Source: Bacteriovorax sp. UBA1852
Lineage (GTDB): Bacteria; Bdellovibrionota; Bacteriovoracia; Bacteriovoracales; Bacteriovoracaceae
Reading direction: 5' to 3'
NCBI GenBank assembly: GCA_002338505.1
Contig: DDIK01000065.1
Location: 1 to 13,249, forward strand
DNA: 13,249 nucleotides
The translations under genes and the position numbers were made by a program. The notes under the pieces were generated by a model, which saw nothing but the letters and a program-made list of their open reading frames with translations, was not told where the DNA came from and did no database searches. Positions 5,746 to 11,578 of this stretch are shown here, piece by piece; the first letter of the stretch is position 1, and each line of letters opens with the position of its first letter.

Positions 5746-8700
5746 TACATATTCCTTCTGTACTTGCCGCCAATTTCATAGAGTACATTGGTGATCTCTC
5801 CCAAAGAACAGTAGTTAACAGTTCTTAGAAGTTCTTCAAAAATATTACCACCATCAAGTGCAACCTGTTTAAGTTCGGCTAATGCCTGTTTAGATTGATC
5901 TTTATTCTTTGCCTTAAATTCATTTAATCTATTTATCTGCTCATTCTTTTCATCATCACTACATCTAGAAATATCTATTTCTTGATTGAGTTGTTCATCA
6001 ATATTGTCAGCGATGTAGGTATTCACACCAATTATTGGAAACTCTCCACTATCTTTTAGGGTCTCATAGTAAAGTGACTCATCTTGGATCTTGCCTCTTT
6101 GATACATACTCTCCATTGCACCAAGAACTCCACCCTTATCTGAGATATTCTCAAACTCTGTAAGGATAGCCTCTTCAACTATTTCACAAAGTTCTTCATA
6201 AATATAAGAACCTTGCATCGGATTATCTGTTTTATTTAATCCAAACTCTCTATTGATAATCATCTGAATTGCCATTGCTCTTCTTACAGACTCTTCAGTT
6301 GGTGTTGTAATAGCTTCGTCGTAAGCATTTGTATGAAGTGAGTTACAGTTATCACTTAAAGCAAGAAATGCTTGCAGTGTTGTTCTAATATCATTGAAGT
6401 CAATCTCTTGAGCGTGAAGTGAACGCCCGGATGTTTGAATATGATACTTAAACTTCTGAGCTTTCTCGTTGGCACCATACTTATCTCTTAGAGTAACTGC
6501 CCATATTTTTCTAGCAACTCTACCAATAACTGTGTACTCAGGATCTAGACCATTAGAGAAGAAGAAAGATAAGTTCTGTGAAAAGTCACTTATATCCATA
6601 CCTCTACTTAAGTAATACTCAACAAAGGTAAAACCATTAGAAAGAGTAAATGCAACTTGTGTAATTGGATTAGCTCCGGCCTCAGCAATGTGGTAGCCAC
6701 TAATTGAAACCGTATAGTAGTTCTTAATTTTATTTCGGCAAAAATATTCTTGAACATCACCCATCATTTTAAGTGCAAACTCTAAAGAAAAAATACATGT
6801 ATTTTGTGCCTGATCTTCTTTTAAGATATCTGCTTGAACTGTTCCTCTCACCGACTGCATGATCTCTCGTCTCTTTTCTTCATTCCAGTAATCTGTTTCA
6901 GAAAGCTTTTGAGAAATAGCTGTATTCATATAGAGCGCCAAAATAATCGGCGCAGGCCCATTAATTGTCATCGATACCGAAGTATTTGGACTTGTGAGAT
7001 CAAATCCGGCATAGAGGTCCTTCATATCTTCAAGAGTTGCTATACTTACTCCCGCTTCACCAATCTTTCCAAAAATATCAGGTCTTTGATCTGGGTCTTC
7101 ACCATATAAAGTAACTGAGTCAAATGCAGTAGAAAGTCTCTTTGCTGGATCATCTTCAGAAAGATAATGAAATCTCTTATTAGTCCTCTTTGGTCCCCCC
7201 TCCCCTGCAAACATTCTCTTTGGATCTTCATCTGCTCTTTTAAAAGGGAAGATTCCTGATGAATAAGGGAAGAATCCTGGAAGATTGGACTTTCTAATAA
7301 AGTCATATGTATCGACGTCTGAATAAAACTTTGGAAATGCAACTTTTGAAATCTGTGATCCGCTCAAAGACGTATACTTAGTAGGAACTTTAAACTCTTT
7401 TCCTCTAACAGTGTAAGAATATTCTCCACTACCATATTGAGCTATTGTTGCTTTGAAAACTTCGAGATCCTTAAAAACATCTTCAGGTATTTGAGCTTTT
7501 ATCTCATCAAGCTTTGCCTTAATTTCTTTATTATCAACAATCTTTGAAGCTTCACTTAAAGCGCTATAATCTTTTAATAATTCAAGTCTTGATTTTGTAT
7601 CACTATTATATTCACGGCAAACTTTTGATATTTCTCGCAAATAAAGGGCCCTGTCTGCTGGGATAATTCTCGTTTTATCACTAGGAGCTTTATTCATCTC
7701 AAGTGTTCTTAGTCCCTCTATATCAAAATCAAATGTTCTAGCTAGTTCAAAAAATAATGTATTAACACCAGGGTCATTGAAGTTTGAGGCCATTGTCCCA
7801 AATATTGGCAACTCTTCATCCGTAGGAGCTCCAGGATGACCTGCGAATAATTGATGATTTCTTCTATACTGTTTTCTGATATCTCTAAAAGCATCTTCTG
7901 ATCTTGGCTTCTCAAACTTATTTAAAACAATGAAGCTGGCTTGTTCAAGCATTTCAATTTTTTCTAGTTGCGAAGCAGCTCCATACTCTGGAGTCATAAC
8001 ATATATACACTTGTCTGCTATCTGAGTAATCGCATCTGATGCCTGACCAATTCCTGAAGTTTCAACGATAACAAGATCAAAATCTAGAGACTTTAAATAA
8101 TTTACGGTTTTCTCTATTTGTGGAGACAGCTCAGTTTTAGAATCTCGCGTTGCGAGAGATCTAATATAGAAATTGTCAAAAGAGGCTGAACCTAAGCGAA
8201 TTCTATCACCTAAAAGCGCACCCTGAGTCTTCTTCTTTGTTGGATCGATTGATACAAGTGCAATTTTCTTTTCACCATAATGTCTATGAAACCTTAATAG
8301 AAGTTCATCTATCAATGAAGACTTTCCAGCTCCACCTGTACCTGTGATACCGAGTACCGGTACATTTCTTTGTTCAAATTCAAAAGGAACTTCACCATTA
8401 TTTTCAATCGCGGTTACAACTTTTGAGATTTGATATTTCTCAAGCTTTGACTTGCCATAGATACTAGAGAAATCATAATTCTCTATCGTTGAATAAGTCG
8501 CTTTATCTATCATGTCCTGAATTATTCCCTCAAGGCCTAACTTCATTCCATCTTCTGGTGAATATATCTTAGTGATACCTTTAGCATGAAGTGCTGCTAT
8601 TTCTTTTGGAGTGATAACTCCGCCACCGCCACCAAAGATTTTTACTTCATTTGCCCCGGCCTCATCCAAGAGTTCACGAATATATGCAAAATATTCATTA

Positions 8701-8903
8701 TGTCCGCCCTGATATGAACTTAGGGCAACAGCATTTGCGTCTTCCTGTATGGCCGCATCGACAACTTCTTTTGCTGACCTGTTATGACCGAGATGGATTA
8801 CTTCCACACCTTTTGACTGTAAAAGTCGCCTCATAATATTTATTGAGACGTCATGCCCATCAAATAAACTGGCTGCTGTAACAAAACGAAGCTTTTTCAT
8901 CAT
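5745..8903 (-). CDS. icmF: Fused isobutyryl-CoA mutase IcmF (B12 domain, G-protein chaperone, mutase), 1052 aa
   Basis: This adenosylcobalamin enzyme interconverts isobutyryl-CoA and n-butyryl-CoA. The domain order is typical of IcmF: an N-terminal B12-binding domain with DGHD (15-18, H17 as lower cobalt ligand); a MeaI-like GTPase with Walker A GTGGAGKS (188-195); a linker; and a C-terminal TIM-barrel mutase domain with SGYHIAEAGANP (H738 in the active site) and YHIQTSGRSLHAQEIDFNDI. F565 (in MFAGEGG) and Q700 (in AQNTCIF) align with the Phe and Gln that mark isobutyryl-CoA specificity, where methylmalonyl-CoA mutase has Tyr and Arg. The start at 8903 follows AGGAG after five bases; an in-frame Met at 8978 would start upstream of the likely promoter and adds a non-family leader. 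Length is close to known IcmF proteins, with no break. It is co-transcribed with the adenosyltransferase. Confidence 0.95.
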   Translation of the reverse strand: MMKKLRFVTAASLFDGHDVSINIMRRLLQSKGVEVIHLGHNRSAKEVVDAAIQEDANAVALSSYQGGHNEYFAYIRELLDEAGANEVKIFGGGGGVITPKEIAALHAKGITKIYSPEDGMKLGLEGIIQDMIDKATYSTIENYDFSSIYGKSKLEKYQISKVVTAIENNGEVPFEFEQRNVPVLGITGTGGAGKSSLIDELLLRFHRHYGEKKIALVSIDPTKKKTQGALLGDRIRLGSASFDNFYIRSLATRDSKTELSPQIEKTVNYLKSLDFDLVIVETSGIGQASDAITQIADKCIYVMTPEYGAASQLEKIEMLEQASFIVLNKFEKPRSEDAFRDIRKQYRRNHQLFAGHPGAPTDEELPIFGTMASNFNDPGVNTLFFELARTFDFDIEGLRTLEMNKAPSDKTRIIPADRALYLREISKVCREYNSDTKSRLELLKDYSALSEASKIVDNKEIKAKLDEIKAQIPEDVFKDLEVFKATIAQYGSGEYSYTVRGKEFKVPTKYTSLSGSQISKVAFPKFYSDVDTYDFIRKSNLPGFFPYSSGIFPFKRADEDPKRMFAGEGGPKRTNKRFHYLSEDDPAKRLSTAFDSVTLYGEDPDQRPDIFGKIGEAGVSIATLEDMKDLYAGFDLTSPNTSVSMTINGPAPIILALYMNTAISQKLSETDYWNEEKRREIMQSVRGTVQADILKEDQAQNTCIFSLEFALKMMGDVQEYFCRNKIKNYYTVSISGYHIAEAGANPITQVAFTLSNGFTFVEYYLSRGMDISDFSQNLSFFFSNGLDPEYTVIGRVARKIWAVTLRDKYGANEKAQKFKYHIQTSGRSLHAQEIDFNDIRTTLQAFLALSDNCNSLHTNAYDEAITTPTEESVRRAMAIQMIINREFGLNKTDNPMQGSYIYEELCEIVEEAILTEFENISDKGGVLGAMESMYQRGKIQDESLYYETLKDSGEFPIIGVNTYIADNIDEQLNQEIDISRCSDDEKNEQINRLNEFKAKNKDQSKQALAELKQVALDGGNIFEELLRTVNYCSLGEITNVLYEIGGKYRRNM

Positions 8904-8930
8904 TATATCTCCTGAACATTTAAGGGCCTT

Positions 8931-8959
8931 ACTATACATAATTACTAGTATTCTCGCAA
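8931..8959 (-). promoter_or_regulatory. Probable promoter for icmF and the adenosyltransferase gene
   Basis: On the minus strand, TTGCGA (8959-8954) is separated by exactly 17 bases from TATAGT (8936-8931, 5 of 6 to consensus). Transcription would start around 8924, leaving a leader of about 20 bases with the AGGAG site (8913-8909). That is too short for a cobalamin riboswitch. Confidence 0.5.
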
Positions 8960-8971
8960 AGTTAACAAATC

Positions 8972-8997
8972 CGCGCATCGCGCAGCGAAATTTTTTT
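8972..8997 (+). terminator. GC-rich hairpin followed by T7 between icmF and the ferredoxin gene
   Basis: A short GC-rich inverted repeat, GCGC (8973-8976) and GCGC (8980-8983) around ATC, stands out in an otherwise AT-rich gap. CAGCGAAA follows and then TTTTTTT (8991-8997). Read on the + strand it resembles an intrinsic terminator that could stop antisense transcription leaving icmF before the ferredoxin promoter. The stem is short (4 bp) and 7 bases separate it from the T-run, so an operator role is equally possible. Confidence 0.35.
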
Positions 8998-9028
8998 AAG
9001 ACAAGAGCTATCTAGAGGTACAAATTCA

Positions 9029-9059
9029 TTGAAAATTCATGTAAAATATAAGATATAAA
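9029..9059 (+). promoter_or_regulatory. Possible promoter for the ferredoxin gene
   Basis: TTGAAA (9029-9034) and TATAAA (9054-9059) are good hexamers, but the 19-base spacer is longer than ideal. The area is rich in A and T, so other -10 choices exist. Placement 30 bases before the ATG is reasonable. Confidence 0.35.
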
Positions 9060-9088
9060 TAGCTAGTATTAAAAGCGGGTACTTAAAT

Positions 9089-9553
9089 ATGAGTGATGAC
9101 AACGTCCTAGTAGAAAATCCATTTCACACAGCAAGACTAAAGCCTCTGAGAAAAGGTAAGAAAGGACCGCAACTTCTTGCAGTAGTTCACCAATCTGGTT
9201 GTACTGGTTGTGAGATTTGTATTGCTGGTTGCCCTGTTGATTCAATTGAATTAGTTCCAGGTCCAGATTCAACGAATCCTGGATTTAAGCAAACTGTGGA
9301 AATTGACTTGGCCAGATGTATTGGATGTCAGAACTGCTCTCAAGACTGTCCTTGGGAAACTATTATGATGTACAAGCACGATGATGCATTTAAGATTTGG
9401 GGCCATGAGACGTTTAAGTCAGAGCTTTACGTGAGTCCTAACACTGTTGACAAGCTAACAGAAGAACATGGTATTAAGTTTGATCCTCCTCAAACAGAAG
9501 AAGAAAATACTGAAAGTAACGATACTAAAGATTCAGAGGAATCTGCCTCTTAA
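9089..9553 (+). CDS. 2[4Fe-4S] ferredoxin-like protein, 154 aa
   Basis: Two complete CxxCxxCxxxCP cluster motifs are present: C38, C41, C44, C48 (GCTGCEICIAGCP) and C77, C80, C83, C87 (CIGCQNCSQDCP). The protein should therefore carry two [4Fe-4S] clusters and transfer electrons in the cytoplasm. Compared with a small bacterial ferredoxin of about 60 residues it has an extra basic N-terminal segment (LKPLRKGKKGPQ), a roughly 28-residue spacer between motifs, and an acidic disordered tail from about residue 130 (EENTESNDTKDSEE). The ribosome site is weak (only GCGGG about ten bases upstream). It is divergent from icmF. No oxidoreductase partner is adjacent, so donor and acceptor are unknown. 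Three bases separate its stop from that of convergent lspA. A subunit of a larger oxidoreductase cannot be excluded. Confidence 0.9.
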   Translation: MSDDNVLVENPFHTARLKPLRKGKKGPQLLAVVHQSGCTGCEICIAGCPVDSIELVPGPDSTNPGFKQTVEIDLARCIGCQNCSQDCPWETIMMYKHDDAFKIWGHETFKSELYVSPNTVDKLTEEHGIKFDPPQTEEENTESNDTKDSEESAS

Positions 9554-9561
9554 CTCTTAAG
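9529..9561. repeat. Two adjacent hairpins over the ferredoxin/lspA stop codons
   Basis: AGATTC (9529-9534) pairs with GAATCT (9539-9544) around a four-base loop. CTTAA (9549-9553) pairs with TTAAG (9557-9561) around CTC. The second hairpin contains both stop codons, TAA for the ferredoxin and TTA (TAA on the minus strand) for lspA, with the 3-base gap as its loop. A T-run (9568-9573, TTTTTT) follows at some distance on the + strand. It may act as a weak bidirectional terminator, but the stems are short and AT-rich. Confidence 0.3.
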
Positions 9562-10054
9562 TTGCTTCTTTTTTCTTGCTATCTTTAAATTCTATAATCC
9601 AATCCAGCACCAGAATTGCACCTGCTATTGAAATAGAAGCGTCTGCAACATTGAACGTCGCGAAGTGCCAGGTACCTTGATAAAAATCGAACATATCGAC
9701 AACATAATCTAAGGTCACTCTATCTATTATATTTCCTACAGCGCCTGCAAATATTAAACTGAATGCTAAGCACTGTCTAAATGACTTATGTCGTGTTTCC
9801 CAAATGAGATAAAGAAAATAAAAGCATGCAATGATAGGTAGGATCTTAAAGAGAATCATTCTCGCCCAATCAGGGAAGTCTGCTCCAAAACTGAATGCTA
9901 CTCCAGAATTTCTTACGTATGTAAGATTGAATAAGTTTGGAATAACTTCTTTCACCTCTCCAAGCTTAAAGTTTGACTGAGTTGCGCCTTTTGAAAATTG
10001 ATCTGACAAAATTATTGTCACAATCAAGAGGCTCATTTTCCAAATTCTATCCAT
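9557..10054 (-). CDS. lspA: Lipoprotein signal peptidase (signal peptidase II), 165 aa
   Basis: LspA is an inner-membrane aspartyl protease that cuts the signal peptide from diacylglyceryl-prolipoproteins just before the lipidated Cys. Four hydrophobic segments are visible (about 6-20, 66-85, 95-110 and 140-155). The conserved blocks are all present: LSDQFSK near the N-terminus, YVRNSGVAFSF (46-56), GAVGNIIDR (104-112), VVDMFDF (118-124) and FNVADASI (134-141). D120 and D138 correspond to the catalytic dyad. The length is normal. Start at 10054: AGGA lies eight bases upstream, and the ATG four bases earlier meets a stop after two codons. The gene begins 16 bases after the response regulator stop, so it is probably the last gene of that transcript, rather than sitting beside ileS as in many bacteria. 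The 3' end nearly touches the convergent ferredoxin gene. Confidence 0.96.
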   Translation of the reverse strand: MDRIWKMSLLIVTIILSDQFSKGATQSNFKLGEVKEVIPNLFNLTYVRNSGVAFSFGADFPDWARMILFKILPIIACFYFLYLIWETRHKSFRQCLAFSLIFAGAVGNIIDRVTLDYVVDMFDFYQGTWHFATFNVADASISIAGAILVLDWIIEFKDSKKKEAT

Positions 10055-10070
10055 TCATCAATTCCTGTTT

Positions 10071-11567
10071 TTAATAATAAGACTTAGGATTGATCTCATA
10101 CTTTTCTATTTTTCTAAGAAGAGTTTTCTTCGGGATATTAGCCTTGAGTGCTGTTTGATTAATTTTACCATTATTAAGCTTTAAAGCCTGAATGATAAAC
10201 TCTTCTTCAAATGCTTCCTTTGCCTGTCCAAAGTCTAGCTTTACTCCACCATCCTCTTCAAATCGAGCAAAAGTAAAATTGTATTGATCAGACACTGATG
10301 GTTTACCTGAAGCGCTTTGTTCTGAAATTACAGAGTCTTTGATTTCATTATAGTCAATAACCGCTTCTTCAACGTTATCTTCTGAATAGCTCTCTGCACC
10401 TTGTCTTACAACCTCTGGAAGTGAGGAAGGTGCAATATTATCTGAAGACTCAATGATAAAAGCATGCTCGATGACATTTCTTAACTCTCTAATATTTCCA
10501 GGCCAATTATATGACTGAAGCAACTTCATCGCTTCAGCATTTAGTCCCTGGATAGTGAGATTATGAATATTGTTGAAGTAATCAACATAGTAGCCAACAA
10601 GATGAGGAATATCAGACTGCCTTTCACGTAATGGCGGAAGATAAACTGGAAGTACATTTAATCTGTAGAATAAATCTTCCCTAAAAGTCCCTTCTTTGAT
10701 CATATCTTCAAAAGGTTTATGTGAAGCTGCTATAACCCTAACGTCACACTTGATTGATCTATTAGAACCAACTGGCGTGAAACTCTTCTCTTGAAGAACT
10801 CTTAATAATTTAACTTGCATCGTTGAAGAAATATCACCAATCTCATCAAGAAAGATTGTTCCACCTTCAGCATATTGGAATTTACCAATTTTTCTTTCAC
10901 TTGCTCCAGTAAAAGCACCTTTTTCGTGTCCGAATAACTCAGATTCAATAAGATTATCAGGAACTGCTGCTAAGTTAATAGCAACAAACTTATCATCTTT
11001 TCTTGGACCATTGTAATGAATTGCTTTAGCGACTAATTCCTTACCTGTACCGGACTCTCCTCGAATAAGAACAGGTGTATTCACCTGAGCAAGTTTTGCA
11101 ATAACATTGAAAACCTTATGCATAACTTCTGATTCGCCTACAAATTGATCATCACCACTACCAAGAGAGAGTGTTGGAGCTGAAAAACCCACGGTCTCAA
11201 CAAGTGATCTGGCCTTAAGAGCTCGCTTAATAAGAGCTACTAGATTTTCTGAAGTGATTGGCTTTTCAAGATAGTTATAAGCACCCTCTTTTAAAACCTT
11301 TACTGCGTCAGTAACATTTGAAAATGCTGTAAGAATCAAGACTATAATTGATTGATCATATTTCTTTATTTCTTGAAGTGCTGTAATACCATCCATCTCT
11401 GGCATATTGACGTCCATAAGAACAAGGTCATACTTCTCCTTGTAAACCGCGCTTAAAGCTTCCTTACCATTATCAGCAGTATCAACTGCAAAGTGATGAA
11501 ACTCTAAGGCATCCTTTACGGAGCTTTGTAAAACTTTATCATCATCAACAACGAGTACTCGGTGCAT
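10071..11567 (-). CDS. Sigma54-dependent response regulator, NtrC family, 498 aa
   Basis: The N-terminal receiver domain (1-120) has the acidic pocket D8-D9-D10, phosphoacceptor D52 (LMDVNMP), T80 and K102. The AAA+ domain (about 140-375) has Walker A GESGTGKE (170-177), the sigma54-contact loop GAFTGA (218-223), Walker B IFLDE (238-242) and the arginine-rich block LPPLRERQSDIP. After a poorly conserved acidic linker the last 50 or so residues form a Fis-type helix-turn-helix (ALKLNNGKINQTALKANIP). It should therefore activate sigma54 promoters when phosphorylated. Its ATG is 11 bases downstream of the kinase stop, with GGAG five bases upstream, so the kinase at 11579-13249 is the probable partner. 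No clear sigma54 site (TGGCAC-N5-TTGC) was seen in the window's intergenic gaps, so its targets are probably elsewhere. All motifs needed for activity are intact. Confidence 0.96.
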   Translation of the reverse strand: MHRVLVVDDDKVLQSSVKDALEFHHFAVDTADNGKEALSAVYKEKYDLVLMDVNMPEMDGITALQEIKKYDQSIIVLILTAFSNVTDAVKVLKEGAYNYLEKPITSENLVALIKRALKARSLVETVGFSAPTLSLGSGDDQFVGESEVMHKVFNVIAKLAQVNTPVLIRGESGTGKELVAKAIHYNGPRKDDKFVAINLAAVPDNLIESELFGHEKGAFTGASERKIGKFQYAEGGTIFLDEIGDISSTMQVKLLRVLQEKSFTPVGSNRSIKCDVRVIAASHKPFEDMIKEGTFREDLFYRLNVLPVYLPPLRERQSDIPHLVGYYVDYFNNIHNLTIQGLNAEAMKLLQSYNWPGNIRELRNVIEHAFIIESSDNIAPSSLPEVVRQGAESYSEDNVEEAVIDYNEIKDSVISEQSASGKPSVSDQYNFTFARFEEDGGVKLDFGQAKEAFEEEFIIQALKLNNGKINQTALKANIPKKTLLRKIEKYEINPKSYY

Positions 11568-11578
11568 ATATTCTCCAA

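Noticed and set aside
7046..7342. 98-codon minus-strand frame within icmF
   Set aside because: It is a shifted frame over continuous, well-conserved mutase sequence, with no sign of a frameshift in icmF.
8651..8836. 61-codon plus-strand frame opposite the B12 domain of icmF
   Set aside because: Antisense shadow of a conserved coding region with His/Arg/Leu-rich composition and no ribosome site.
5745..8903. Methylmalonyl-CoA mutase
   Set aside because: The single-chain order B12 domain, GTPase, mutase, together with F565 and Q700, points to IcmF, not MutA/MutB.
8904..8978. Longer IcmF starting at 8978
   Set aside because: IcmF proteins begin close to the LRFVTAASLFDGHD segment; AGGAG sits five bases before 8903, and the extension covers the promoter.
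8904..9088. Cobalamin riboswitch upstream of icmF
   Set aside because: I see no B12-box-like sequence, and the predicted leader is only about 20 bases; the whole gap of 185 bases also carries the divergent promoter.
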